Assembly: GCA_027422505.1 (NCBI GenBank)
Contig: JAPQWV010000679.1
Coordinates: forward strand, 229,051-293,050
Reading direction: 5' to 3'
DNA from: Craterostigma plantagineum
Lineage: Eukaryota > Streptophyta > Magnoliopsida > Lamiales > Linderniaceae
Length of the DNA stretch: 64,000 nt
In this document: in pieces, positions 22,563 through 35,051 of the stretch
Layout: each line of letters opens with the position of its first letter
Position numbering within the stretch: the first letter of the stretch is position 1
Notes under the pieces: model-generated
What the model was told of the DNA's origin: nothing
Database searches by the model: none
Seen by the model: only the letters and a program-made list of their open reading frames with translations
Made by a program: the position numbers and the translations under genes

Positions 22563-23199
22563 ATGGAGGGAGATTCTTCCATACCGAAAAACTTAGACGC
22601 ACAATTTGAAGAGGTCGCAAGGGGCGATACAGCAAGGCAGGATGCCACCCCAGCACCTACTCTGTCGTGATATCGCCAGAAACACCGATTACTTTGACGG
22701 CCGCTCAGTTGGACCTCCTAGTACGCAACACTGTCAACAGCACTTTGGCTGAGAGGAGGAAGAAAAGAAGACAGCGAAAAAGACCCAGCCGCGTGCCGAA
22801 ACTGAGCAAGTTGACGGCAAATTCACAGAAGTAACCGGAGAAAACGAAACGCAGCCACAACCCCATACAACGCCCTCTGGACACGACAAACGACTGTCCG
22901 GATCAGAGAACGAGTCAAGGAGGGAGGAGGAACCTCCGAAGCATCAGGAGGGACATGGGGGAGCTGCGGAACAGGTTCGGGAAAAGGAAGAGGAGCCAAA
23001 CAGGGCGGAGCAACCAGAAAAGGATGTCAAAACCCCCACACTGATCTCCGCTGAGTCCGTCAGCAAAGCTCCGAACCCTGTTAAAGAAGCAGAAAGCTCC
23101 AAAAGGAGGAAAAAAGTCACGCTACCCCCAGAAGAAAAAGAGGAAACTTGGACCAAAAGAGAAAAGGAGCTGCGGGATCAACTGGCGGACCTTAAGCAG
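22563..23199 (+). pseudogene. N-terminal part of gag, two frameshifts
   Basis: The first ATG after the primer site (22563) opens a frame that ends at a TGA at 22668. The same composition continues in a second frame from about 22667 to 22830, then in the frame of the main gag-pol gene from about 22753. Each step equals the loss of one base. The region is rich in Glu, Lys, Pro and Thr, as in Tat gag leaders. No single frame reaches from the first ATG into gag. Confidence 0.7.
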
Positions 23200-26100
23200 G
23201 TGGTGGATGGTGTCAGGAGCAGAACCATGCCACCAAGGATAGGAGAAGGACTAGTAGCGGGGACGCCTTTTGCGAAGGAACTGCTAGTGGGGGAGGTCTC
23301 ATCTAACTTCAAACAGTTGCCGTACGAGTATGATGGGACGACGGACCCCGTGGAACACGTCTTACGCTTTCAAAACACCATCCTGCTCCACGATTTCTCG
23401 GATGGGGTCAAGTGTAGGGTATTCCTAACCACCTTGGTGAGGGCGGCTCAGCAATGGTTCAGCCAACTAGCGCCCGGATCTATCAAGTCCTTCGAAGAAC
23501 TCCAGCTGATATTCATTACCCAGTTCGCCAGTGCCAGGAAACAGCCCAAGTCCGACATGTCGCTCTTCCAAGTGCGGCAAGGAGAAACGGAAAGTCTCCG
23601 AGCTTACATAAGCAGATTTAACATCGCCGCCTTAGAGGTGCCAACAGCCACGCCTTCCGTCAAGGTCAGCGCCCTGATAAACGGGCTTCGCGATGGGGAC
23701 TTCTTCGCTTCCCTCTCCAAGAGACCGCCACCGACTTTCGAAGACTTATTGCTAAGGGCGGATAAATACATTAACTTGGAAGAAAGTAAGATGGCCAAAG
23801 CGCAAGAAGAGAAGCAGATAAACACGCCGAAGAAGGAAGGGGCCGTAAGAAGCCAAGGACATGTGAGACCGCCTCTGCGTCTGCCCCACAAAGAGCCTTG
23901 GGGATCTCCGGCCAGGGCCCCACGAAGGTTCACTCCATTGCGTGCTAACCCGGAGGAGGTCCTGGCCGTGGCAGGACGACATCCGGCTCTGAGAAAACCT
24001 CCCGCCGGATCTGCAGGACCCTCTCGACCTTATTCCAATTTATATTGTCGTTACCATAACGAATACGGGCACCACACTAACAACTGTTACCATTTGAGGG
24101 ATGAGATAGAAAGGCTGATACAGGCAGGACACTTGAAGGAGTTCGTGAAGCAAGGACCAGAGCCCAGCCCCCGGAAAGGCGAAAAGGAAGAAGGGGGACC
24201 TGTCCCGAATAAGGGTAGGCCGTTGCCCCCATCAGCAAACAAAGGCCCCCCAGGACCATCCAGGGCCCCTATCCTGATTATTGTGGGAGGTCCCAGCAGT
24301 GGGGATTCTAACCGAGCTAGGAAGTCCTACGCTAGGACCACAGGGGGACCTCAGTCGTGGGGATTGATAGGGCACACGGAGGCCGTTGCGAACGTACAGT
24401 TTGGGCCGGAAGATGAGACTCATGTTGCCAGGCCCCACAACGATGCCTTGGTCATAACGACTGATATCGCTGGACACGATGTGTCCCGAGTCTTCATAGA
24501 CGGAGGGAGCTCGGCCGACATCCTGTTCCTGGATTGCTTTAAGAAAATGGATCTGGAAGCAGGTCTGCGGCCAGTTTCCACCGCCCTATATGGGTTCGGA
24601 GGACCTGGAATACGACCCATGGGGGAAGTGACGCTGCCGGTCGGGATGGGGACAAACCCAGTTCGAGTTGTGAAAATGATCAACTTTCTGGTGGTTGACA
24701 TCGCCTCCTCTTACAACGTCATCCTGGGACGACCCACCATCAACGAATTCAGGGCAATCCCCTCCACCTACCATTTGAAAGTCAAGTTCCCCGTAGGGGA
24801 GCACGTCGGTGAGATCCTGGGGGACCAGCAGAGCTCCCGCCAATGCTACGCCAATGAAGTTAAGGCAGTGGCCAAAGAAAAAGAGATTGCCCGAGAAGGG
24901 AGTGGCCGCGACAAGAGGATCAAAATTGAAGGAGGGGGACCTACGAGCTTGCAGCCTGAACCGGATGAGGAGCTCGCCAAGGTGGAACTATACCCCGACC
25001 AACCAGGAAGGACCACTAAGATAGGAACACACTTGGGGGAACAGGCCACGAAGGAGCTGGTAGGATGCTTGCAAAGGAACGCCGATCTGTTTGCGTTTTC
25101 GCCCGGAGATATGACGGGAATCCACCCTGATATAGCCAAACATCACCTGAATGTCCTACCCAGCGCTAAGCCCGTCAAACAAAGGCTGAGGACATGTGGC
25201 ACGGAAAGAGCGCAGACCCTGAGGGAGGAGGTCGACAAACTATTTCAGGCAGGCCATATCCAGGAGATCCAGTTCCCCACTTGGCTGGCCAATGCCGTCC
25301 TGGTAAAGAAAGGAAATGGGCAGTGGAGGATGTGCATTGACTTCAGGGACCTCAATAAGGCCTGCCCCAAGGATCACTATCCACTGCCCAGAATAGACCA
25401 GCTCGTAGACTCCACCTCTGGGTGTGAGGTCCTCAGCATGATGGACGCCTACCAAGGTTATCACCAGGTAAGCCTCGATTCAAATGATTTTGATAAAGTT
25501 TGCTTTGTAACACCAGGGGGAACATACGGATACGTCCGAATGCCCTTCGGACTCAAAAATGCGGGAGCGACGTACCAGCGGATGGTGGATAAGGTTTTCA
25601 AGCAGCAACTAGGTAGGAACATGGAGGTATACGTGGATGATATGCTCGTAAAATCGGTACACCTCATTGATCACACCAAGGACCTGGAAGAAGCGTTCAA
25701 AGCAATCAGGGAAAGCGGAATGAAGCTCAATCCCGAAAAATGTGCGTTCGGAGTGGGATCGGGGAAGTTCCTTGGCTACATGGTCACCCAACGAGGCATC
25801 GAGGTCAATCCTACAAAAGTGAAAGCTATTTTGGAGATGCAACCTCCCCAGGGCGTCAAGGAAGTCCAAAAGCTCACGGGACGATTGGCGGCCCTTAGCA
25901 GATTCATCTCCCACTCAGCGAAGAGGAGCTTACCTTTCTTCAAGGTGTTACGAAAGAATAAACAATTCGAGTGGACTAAGGAATGCCAGCAAGCCTTTGA
26001 AGAATTGAAGGAATATCTCCACAACACACCACTCCTGACCAAACCCTTGGTAGGGGATGTGTTGATACTATATTTCTCCGTAGGGAACCACGCAATAAGT

Positions 26101-28122
26101 TCCGTCCTATTGAAGGAAGAAGGAACCTCCCAGAGGCCCATCTACTTTGTAAGCAAGGTACTTCTGGACGCTGAAACTAGGTACTCCGAGCTTGAGAAGG
26201 CAGCTTTGGCAGTAATGACCTCCGCCCGCCGACTCCGACCCTATTTCTTGTCACACAAAGTGAACGTGCGAACTAGCTTCCCGCTGAAGCAAACGCTGGA
26301 CAAACCAGACTTATCAGGAAGGATGGTAAAGTGGGCCATCGAGCTAGGGGAGTATGATGTAGAATTTGAGCGAAGGACAGCTGTGAAGGCCCAGGCCCTC
26401 TCAGATTTCGTCCTCAAAACTACGAAGGGACCTCCGGAAGGCCGATGGAAAGTATACGTGGATGGATCGGCCACTTCGCAAAAATCAGGGGCAGGGGTTC
26501 TAGTCATCAACCCAGCAGGAGAGGAGCTCCGTTTCGCCATTACGTTCCATTTTCAGGCTTCCAACAATGAATTAGAATACGAAGCCCTCCTGCATGGCCT
26601 ACGGATCGCGAGGGAGCTGGGGGCACGAGACATTACCTTGTTCTCGGACTCACAGCTGGTGGTACAACAAGTGAATGGTAACTACGAAGCAAGAGACGAA
26701 AAGATGGCCGAATATGGTAAGAAAGTCGAGGAGCTGACCAGAACCTTCGACTCTTGCGAAATTGTGCAGGTCCCCAGGGAGGAAAACTGCAAGGCAGATT
26801 ATTTAGCAAAGGCCGCTAGTTCAGGGCCAGTTCTCAAAGAAGAAGGTATCACCTACCTCGCGGTGGATAAGGAAGAGACAGGGGAGTTCGTGGCAAGCAT
26901 AGAAGAGGGAGATGATTGGAGAGCCCCCATTATAGCCACCCTAGAGGATCCCGGCCAGAAGGACAAAAGGGGATACCGACAAAAGTTCTGTCTGATAGAT
27001 GGGTGCCTGTTCAAGAAATCTTTCGTGCACGCATACTCCCGATGCCTCTCCAAAGAGGAAGGCAAGAAAATACTTGAAGAAATCCACGAAGGATGTGCGG
27101 GGGATCATGCGGGGTACAAGTCCCTCACCAGGAGAGTTGTCAGAGCCGGATATTTCTGGCCCAGTCTCATCAAGGATGCCAAGGACCTAGTCCGAAGGTG
27201 AAACAACTGTCAGAAGTATGGTCCCAGAATCCACGTCCCGGCCGAGGCTCTGGGGACCATGCATTCCCCGTGCCCTTTCGACAAATGGGGAATCGACATT
27301 GTCGGTCCCTTTCCCCGAGGAAAGGCGCAAAAGAAGTTCATCATTGTAGCAGTTGACTACTTCAGTAAATGGATCGAAGCTAAGGCGGTGGCGCGGATAG
27401 ACGAAGAGAAGGTGATTGAGTTCCTATGGAAGAACATATGTTGCCGATATGGAGCTCCCAGGATCCTTGTCTCCGACAATGGAACTCAATTCTGTGGAGC
27501 TAAGACGCGAGGATTCTGTGAAGGCATGAAAATAACACAGAGGTTTGTCGCGGTGGAACATCCCCAAGCAAATGGGCAAGCCGAAGTCTCCAATCGAACC
27601 ATCCTCAGGGGGATCAAGGCTCGACTCGAACAAGACGGAAACAAATGGGTGGAGGCGCTGGACGCTGTCCTTTGGGCATACAGAACTAGCCCCCGCGAAG
27701 CCACAGGGGAAACACCATTCGAACTAGTATATGGGTCGTCCGCCGTAATACCAGCCGAAATCGGCATCGAAACACACCGAATGATGGCATATAACGAGCA
27801 GGAGAACGCGCAGCTAAGAAGGGAGGACCTGGATCTTGTCGAAGGGATAAGGGAGGAAGCCCACGTGAGGACTGAAGGATATAAAAGTCGCATAAAGGCA
27901 ATGTATGATCGGAAAATCCGACCCAGGGGATTTCAGCAGGGGGACCTAGTGCTTCGAAGAGCCGACATCCTACGGCCCCTGAAGAAAATGGAGGCCCCCT
28001 GGGAAGGACCCTATCGGGTGACGAAGGTGTTAGGAGGTGGAGCCTACGAGTTAGAAGATGCCAAAGGAAGGTCGTTGCCCCGCCCTTGGAACGTCTCTAA
28101 CTTAAAAAAGTTTTATGTGTAA
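23200..28122 (+). CDS. Tat-lineage gag-pol polyprotein, interrupted by one TGA
   Basis: Open from before 23200 to a TGA at 27199-27201, then in the same frame to a TAA at 28120-28122. Domains by residue from 23200: retrotransposon gag (about 38-195); a CCHC-like knuckle with CRYHNEYGHHTNNC (283-296); aspartic protease with VFIDGGSSADI near 431, DGGS instead of DTG/DSG as usual in this lineage; reverse transcriptase (about 690-860) with YVDD at 811; the reverse-transcriptase-linked RNase H (about 957-1020); a second RNase H-like domain with VYVDGSATS and ELEYEALLHGL (about 1083-1200); integrase zinc region near 1293. After the stop comes the integrase core with WGIDIVGPF, VSDNGTQF and QANGQAEVSN holding the DDE residues, and a C-terminus ending FYV. 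The TGA lies where relatives have the first Cys of the CxxC zinc pair. Confidence 0.95.
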
Positions 28123-29087
28123 TATCACCATGTAAGAAAGGGAGGGGACGTACTCTTTTTCCTTCATCTGGGATTTTTGCCTCAAAGGGAGGTTTTGCCC
28201 AGATAAGGTTTTAACGAGGCGTACCTCCCTAGCGGAATATAAATGTTTTGTCCTAACGAGGTGTACTTACAAACGATACCAAGGGTCGACGGACCTGCGG
28301 CGTACAATGACATCAAGGGCTAACAGCCTGCGACGTGAAAAGATACCAAGGGTCGACGGACCTGCGGCGTACAACGACATCAAAGGCTAACGGCCTGCGA
28401 CGTGAAACGATACCAAGGGTCGACGGACCTGCGGCGTACAAAGACATCAAGGGCCAAAGGCCTGCGACGTGAAAGATGCCTGCAAAGGTGTACAAGATAC
28501 CACCGCTGACGGGCTGTGGCGTACAGGACATCAAAGGTCCCCAGTAAGGCCTGCGACGTGTATAGGTACCTCAGCGTAGCTGGCGCTATAACCAGGATAA
28601 AACGGTGGGATAGTCCCCCACTTTTTAAGACCTTCGGGCTTACATTACTGGATTCGCTAAGGACAAAGAGAGCCTAGCGCCTATGTGACACCTTTGGATA
28701 AGGACGACGGTCCTTACAACCAAAGGCGTGTATAATTCGTACTCAGCTTACGAATTTAACGAAGTGTTAATAAAGTACTGCTAAATTCAAAAAGGAAAAG
28801 CACGAAAGGAAAAAGATACTTAATAAAAGAGGTCTTATACTACAGGGAAAGAAGGGACCTCAGAGAAAACATACGAAAGCAGGGGAGTTAAGCTCCCCAC
28901 CAGAAAAACTATTGTCTGCAAAAGCATAAAGAGAAAAAGGTCCATTACACAACACCAAAAAGAAGAAAACTAGACAGAGGGATCCACGGGAGGATAGAAA
29001 ACAACGCCGGGGAGGTCAGAGATATCGGCCTGGGCGAGAGCTGCCACATGCTTATCAGCAGAGGGGCGCCAGAATAAGGGGTTCTCC
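28123..29087 (+). repeat. Non-coding zone with 67-bp tandem repeats
   Basis: Between pol and the antisense gene. Units starting GATACCAAGGGTCGACGG lie at 28275, 28342 and 28409 (period 67 bp), with a diverged continuation to about 28561. A unique stretch at 28590-28750 follows. Both parts recur in reverse complement in Tat element 2 (38030-38445), although most of the rest differs. No coding is seen. Confidence 0.85.
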
Positions 29088-31330
29088 TCAGCTAGCGGGT
29101 CCCCTTTGAAAGATGGGGGGAGGAAGGCTCTTGAGGGCGGTAACCACTTCAATGCCCTCAGATCCTGCACGATGGCCACCCAAGAAATAATGCTGCATGA
29201 AGGGGACGAAATCCCTAAGTGAAACGGGATCACTCAGGTAGGCCAGGCGCCAATCTTCCACCAGACCTTCAAGGAATTTCTGTCCAGCCGTGGTTGATAA
29301 GAGGTGGCGCTGGCAAATCTGAGCGCCCTCCGCCTTCATGGCCTCCAGTTCCACCGGCCCGTGGACTTCCGTCATACGGACGAAGTCTTCATCCCACTTC
29401 GCTTTCTCCTTGGCAAAGGAGCTCGTAAGCTCCTCCTCACGCGACTTCAGAAGGGCCGCATGATCTTCTTTCTCCTTCTCAGAGGACTCAAGCAGCTCCT
29501 CATACCTTCTGGCCAGCTCCGTTTTCTCTTCTTCCAGTCCTTCCTTCTCGCTCTCGAACTTAGCTTGAATCTCTTCAACTGTTTTTTCGCGGGCGGCCAG
29601 ACTGGCCTGAACTCGCTCTAGCTGTTCCTGAAGGAACTTGATGCGTCCCTCCAACTCCGGCACCAGCGGATTCTCAGAGGACTTCACGGACACCAAGCCT
29701 ATCACCTAGATACCACGAAAAAGAAATCCTAAGACCCGAAAAACAGAGAAGGCACGGGCTACTCAAATAAACCCTAAAGACGAGACAAAAGTATCCACTG
29801 AGAGCGATCAAAGGCATACCTTGGAAAGATGATAGGCAAGTTCTGCCTCATTCTCTGCAGGGGACCTGTTGGCAAACACCTCCCTGTCTTCCGCGGGGAC
29901 CAAGTTGCTCAACGCAACCATCCCAACTCTGGCTGCTGAGTCCCCAGAAGGAACCTCAGCCCGATCCTCACCTCCCTCAGATTTTGAAAGAACCTGTTTC
30001 TTCTTGGACTTCTTGGCCGGTTTTGCTAAAGAGCCGGCCTTTCGCTTCGTTGAAGGAGCGTCGACAGCCTGGGGCAGCTCGGAAGATCCCACGTCCTTGG
30101 AAGCAAACTGCTGAACCTCCACGCGGATGTCCTGCGCACCCAAAAGCAAGGGAGGAACCGAAGCCGAGACAGAACCTTCAACCCCAGAAGGAGCTGGAAC
30201 GTTCCGCTCCCCTACGCTCGCTAACAGATTGAGCCATGAACCTGTCATCCCTATACCACCAAGACCACAGACAGAGAATCAACAAAATAATAACTTTGAA
30301 GAAATGATAGAAAGCACAATGGGGATTATAAAATACCCTCGAGTGAAAAGTTAGCAGGAAGAGGTGAGAACCCAAAATGATATAGAACGCCAGGAAACTT
30401 GGGCAAAAGGAAAGGGTTCAGAGGACCATGCTCCTCAGCATGGGCGTTTAGAGCGGCCAAAGCCTTCGAGTTCCTTTTTGAGCACTTGCCCTGGTCGCGA
30501 GGAGGTGCACCAGTTACCCACTTACCACAGGGAAAATCCCACGAACCACCCGGGGACTTCACAAAGAAGTAAGGTCCCTGCCAATCCTTATCCATCTTGT
30601 GATTCTTGCCAAAAAAGTGAGTCTCACCTCCCATACGAGAAGAAATGGAGGAGAGGTAGAAGAAGGCACCATGGAGTTTGAGCGAAAATTGGGACAGCAC
30701 CAAGTCAGGCGACGGGACGCCTCCGGCGGCTCGCACCGCCACGAAAAAGGCCACAAGGAGACGAATGGCCGAAGGCTGGAATTGGTTTAATGGAACCTTA
30801 AAGGCTCTCGACACTTCAGAGAGAAAAAGGGGAACGGGGAAGCGTAGCCCAGCCCTAATTTGGGCCTCCCAAAACGCCAAGCACAAGGGAGGCGGGAAGT
30901 CAGCCCTCTGATCAGGAGACGCCATTTGCACGGCGAAACCTTCGAAAACAAAACCCCCCTCCACCAGGCCGTCCAGATTCGCCGGCACGCAGGTAGAAGC
31001 CTTAAAGACACTGAGGGGAGCGCGCGAGGAAGAAGAAGGAACGGATTTAGGGTTAGGGGGAGGCGATGATCCGGAAAACACCACCAAACTTCGAGAATCG
31101 GTCGGCAAACCCGCGGAATCGGCCCCACCTACAGGAACAGAGGCCATTGAAGAAGCAGTGGCGGAACGAGTACGCGGACGATTTGCCGGTCGCGGCGCAA
31201 CGGCGCGGGCGACTGGTTGGGAAGAGGGCTGTGAAGAGAGAGACGCAGACGACGAATCAGAAGAAATCGATTGGTGAGGCGGAACAGGGGAAGACCGTGT
31301 TTTTTCCGGATCAGAAGTCGAAGAAGCCAT
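29088..31330 (-). CDS. Antisense spliced gene of Tat element 1 (680 residues, function unknown)
   Basis: Three minus-strand exons, complement(29088..29705, 29820..30250, 30337..31330), join through GT-AG introns of 114 and 86 bp with matching phases to give about 680 residues. Residues 1-120 are Ser/Pro-rich; a central block (about 125-300) has conserved-looking motifs LAFWEAQIRAGLRFPVPLFL and FHYL-like hydrophobic segments, as in plant retrotransposon-linked proteins of unknown role; a Lys-rich patch (KPAKKSKKKQ) in exon 2 could be a nuclear signal; exon 3 begins with a long coiled coil (ELEGRIKFLQEQLERVQASL to about 100 residues). Antisense genes in this position are known from Tat elements such as Grande and Retand. 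All exons are open, in contrast to gag. Confidence 0.75.
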
Positions 31331-31578
31331 AACCACGAGAGATGAAGATGAAATAGAAATGGAGAAAGAGAGAAAGACGCACCTGTGCCGTATCGAAGTA
31401 ACCCTTCAGAAAAATAAACCTAAGGAGCTTCCAGAAGCCCCTCTTAAAAAGAAGCGGTTCCCGAGGTACTGAAAAGAAACGTCCTTTCAAGGGAACATGA
31501 CAGAAGGCCCTTGGAGGGAAGTAAGGTTTGAACTCATCCTTTTTACTCTAATTCACTTTTGGTCCCCAAAAACAAATT

Positions 31579-31594
31579 AGAGTAGGGGAGTGGT
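31579..31594 (+). other. Polypurine tract of Tat element 1
   Basis: AGAGTAGGGGAGTGGT directly precedes the 3' LTR and would prime plus-strand DNA synthesis. Tat element 2 has the same sequence in reverse complement at 35913-35928. Confidence 0.85.
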
Positions 31595-32318
31595 TGATAT
31601 GGTATTAATTAAGACGGGCCAAGAAAAATAAAAACAAGGAAGAGGCCCAAACAAAGCCCATAAAGAAGAGCCCATGATAAGACATAAAATCTGGGAAGGA
31701 GCTGCAAGGACCTGACGGACACTAGCATGAACTGGACAAAGGAAGAAGAACCATCGTGTATCAAGACAAAAGGTACAGCAGGAAAAGGAAAAAGGGATAA
31801 AGGGACACGTGTTGTCTTAACAGAGGAAGAAATCACTGGGTATCCCACTGTAGCCACTGCAGAAGTCAATCCATCAAGCAATCCGTCATTTCCTTCTGCA
31901 GACCTTAGGTAGTACGTCCCCCGGAAAAGCTGGAACATAGCCTTCAGCAGGCGGCGGGGAGCTGCTATAAAAGGAGGACTTAGCATATTTTCCATAAGGA
32001 CAGTCTCTCTACAAAAAACGCGCACGCATCATTTTCTCTAAGATAGCTTAAACATATTTCTACGTTTTAGGAGCGAAGGTGAGGAATCTCTGAGTGTGTA
32101 ACGTGATTCTTACTTAGTGAAAGACAGTTCCCAGCGCCCCGTGGACGTAGAATCCGATAGGATTCGAACCACGTAAACCCTTGTGTTCTTTCTGTTTACG
32201 TCCCAGCATCGACGACCCTCGTACACTTAACCAATAGCATATTAATCGATCTACCGTTAACTAAATATTCAGAGCCCCCACACTCAAAAATACTGTTGAT
32301 TGGGTTTGCCCCATATCA
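31595..32318 (+). repeat. 3' LTR of Tat element 1
   Basis: Same length (724 bp) as the 5' LTR and, by eye, identical throughout. It is followed by the AATAG duplication. Confidence 0.93.
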
Positions 32319-32503
32319 AATAGTATACTTTAGATCCATTCAAAATACATCAGATGCACAGGACAACATACGAATGTCGAATATACGCTAACCTGATACG
32401 ATACATACTAGATCGATAGACCACACAAAAAATTACACAAACTTACTTCGGTTTGAGATAGCTACGACACCACAGAAAAGTCTAGATAAGCCGCCGTAAG
32501 AAA

Positions 32504-33330
32504 TTACTTCTTACGAAAATCATTTTGATCTACGGTTGGCTGTTGTACTTTCCCTATCAGTCGGTGCTTTAAGAGGGGAAGCAAACACATAATAGAGTGA
32601 AGTCGGAAGTGGAACAGAAGTGTGAATAGGGTTGCTGACCTTCTTGGTCGAAAGTAAGTTTTTTCACTATATGACCTTTCTTTGGTCCCATCATTCATAT
32701 GATGTTGCCTCCGAATAATGATCCTCCAAGTCAACTTTTTTTCCTTTGCTAGACACTTTCCACCCCGTTTTGGAATCACCGTCACTAGATATCTCAATAA
32801 CTTCTTTTCGATTCGACTTCGAATGGTTGCTCTAATCAAAAGTATACATGATTTTTGCCATTGTGTTTCTCCTTCAATGAAGTGCGCTCTTGCCAATGGG
32901 TCATCCTACATTCATATCAATCTACGGAAATGATGCAAAAATATTAAAAATTGGGAATGAAATAAAAGATTCATGCATAATAGTTCATAACCTTAATCCA
33001 TGATCTCCATATTTCAACGGGAGCATCGATGAAATTATACTTCATGTCTCAGCTTGCCTTCGGCTCCTCTAACATTCTTTTAAAAATTGCGTACCTGCGC
33101 TTGAGCTTTCGATAATGCATGATCAAATCGGTCCCATCATAAAACTTCCCAAAGTGCGCATGGAGAGGATGGCGAGTACGCGCAACAAGTATATGCAGCA
33201 TATTCACATGCATAGTGTCACACGATGAAAAAGTAACAAGCCGATCTATGAAAAATCGTCAATTCGTTCGGTCCAATTCATATCGTACAAGTACTCGCCA
33301 CGTGACAGAAACTGTCCAAGATCCATTCCT
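32504..33330 (-). pseudogene. Myb/SANT-like domain gene relic
   Basis: On the minus strand from about 33300: MNWTERIDDF, HPLHAHFGKFYDGTDLI, then LKRRYAIFKRMLEEP and FIDAPVEIWRSWIKV, which follows the plant Myb/SANT-like (L10-interacting / Harbinger-partner) domain pattern. Further left, a frame at 32504-32896 continues with PLARAHFIEGETQWQKS, resembling the next conserved block. Stops (near 33040 and 33240) and frame changes make it a relic, probably of transposon origin. Confidence 0.55.
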
Positions 33331-35046
33331 ATTTCATGGTTAATATGAAATTTAAAATGATTTTAATCCATAAAATTATAAAATTCACAGAAAGGTTGCA
33401 ATTCGGAAAACATACCAAATGGCCTAGTCTTTGGGGGTTCACGTTGGTTTTCAAAATTCTTAGGCTTATTTATATTAGAAGGTAGCCTTTGCCATTAATC
33501 TTCAATGAAACACAATAAATAAGTTCATCTACCCTAATGTAAAGAAGCTGACAAGATATTTTTTTTTCAGATTTTCCTGCAGATATTAGGTTTGCTTATC
33601 ATATCACGACTTTATCAATAATAATAAATGAAGTTTCACTCGAGAGTCTGTGAAGATTATCTACGGCATAGTACACTCCTACGCAATGAATGAGGCGGCC
33701 ATGGTTTGAACACAATATGGGCGAAATTGAAATGCGATCCTTACCTTAGCCTCAGACGAAGTGAAGACTTTAAATATGTGGTGATAGCTAATCTAGGTTT
33801 GCCTTGTACGATTTCTTCATAGAGCTAGTCTAGGTTTGCTTTGCACGATTTCTTCTTCTCTCGAGTGCGCGTTGTCGTTACAGTTTAAGGAGGTTGTTGT
33901 ACTTGTATCATTAAATAGGTGAGGTTAAAATTGTCTTTTGTGTAAATTATATCTAGAAGCACCTAAAAAGCAAACATGATATTAATATGGATTGGTCCAT
34001 TAGTAATTAAACCAAACAGCTTTCGTATATTATTTGTATTGGCAATCTGTATTATTTATCTTGGGCTTAATAAGATCTCCTGTAACCGATCGTGCACTGA
34101 ATATATAATATCTACATAGTTTTCTTAGGACCGAATGGTAAAAATCCACTTAATTGTCAAGGGCACAAATCAATATTCTATTCTCAACAACTAAATGTCG
34201 TCGAACTTAAACACAAATTGGGCACACGAATTGACAATTGAGCAATTGGATAAACACAAAGTGGGCATTCGAATTGAGCAACTGATACACCCGTACGTAC
34301 GTATCATTGTTCAAATTTTTTTTTTTTTCTATCGGTATCAATTTAACACAACAATGCCATGGTATTTTACACGCTTCGACTAAATCCAATCTTCTACAGC
34401 GGATCTTAACATTATTTTTAGCTCGACCCCAGCTTCGTTTGTAAGATTGCTCTCATTGCATTGTAATACATGATGACATAACGTTACTAACTTATTTTCT
34501 TTCACATTCCAAGTACATAAGTAAAACACTTTCTTGCAAGCTACTCCCCCTCTAAAGAGATTCCCACGATGTAATAATTTATTACCGATGAAGTGGATGT
34601 CCATGCGTGCCGAGGAAGTGCTGGTCTGCATATTGCGCGCAAGGACATGCTTAGCTTTTACATCAAGCTAAAGATTGCATCATTGTCTAATTACAACATT
34701 GGGCTTAGTTGAAGTTTCCCTATATAGACTCCTACGTACGTAGTAGTTCTTTACTTCTTTATATAGTGCTGCATCCACTTGGGAAAAAGGTATAAAAAAG
34801 TTAAATGAAAAAGGGACTAAACAAACAATAAGGTAATAGATGGGTTATTTCATTGAAGAAGAAAATAGCTAAGTTTACCACCACGTTGATTATGGTAAAG
34901 ATCCAATGATTTATCATCGACGCAAGGTTGCTAACGTTTTACGACAAAGCAACATGGGAACAAAAATGGCTGCAAGAAAATGATTGTGTATTTGATTACC
35001 TCTTCGTGGGATTTGGACTTTAGTGGGAAAACGTAGCATCACATAT
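33331..35046. other. AT-rich spacer without a gene
   Basis: I see no gene, RNA or repeat pair. It separates the Myb relic from Tat element 2. Confidence 0.5.
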
Positions 35047-35051
35047 AAACA

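Larger units (their letters stand above)
21697..32318 (+). mobile_element. Young Ty3/gypsy element, Tat (Retand-like) lineage
   Basis: 10,622 bp with two 724-bp LTRs (21697-22420, 31595-32318) in which I see no difference, and a 5-bp target duplication AATAG (21692-21696, 32319-32323). Order: LTR, primer binding site, gag, protease, reverse transcriptase, RNase H, a second RNase H-like domain, integrase, a 1-kb non-coding repeat zone, an antisense spliced gene, polypurine tract, LTR. The second RNase H, the extra 3' region with an antisense frame, and the primer site TGGCGCCGTCTGTGGGAA are marks of the Tat lineage. Identical LTRs imply very recent insertion, yet gag carries two frameshifts and pol one stop. 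Confidence 0.95.

Noticed and set aside
28275..28561. CRISPR-like regular repeats in Tat element 1
   Set aside because: Units are contiguous 67-bp tandem copies without unique spacers, in a plant genome; they are a retrotransposon minisatellite.
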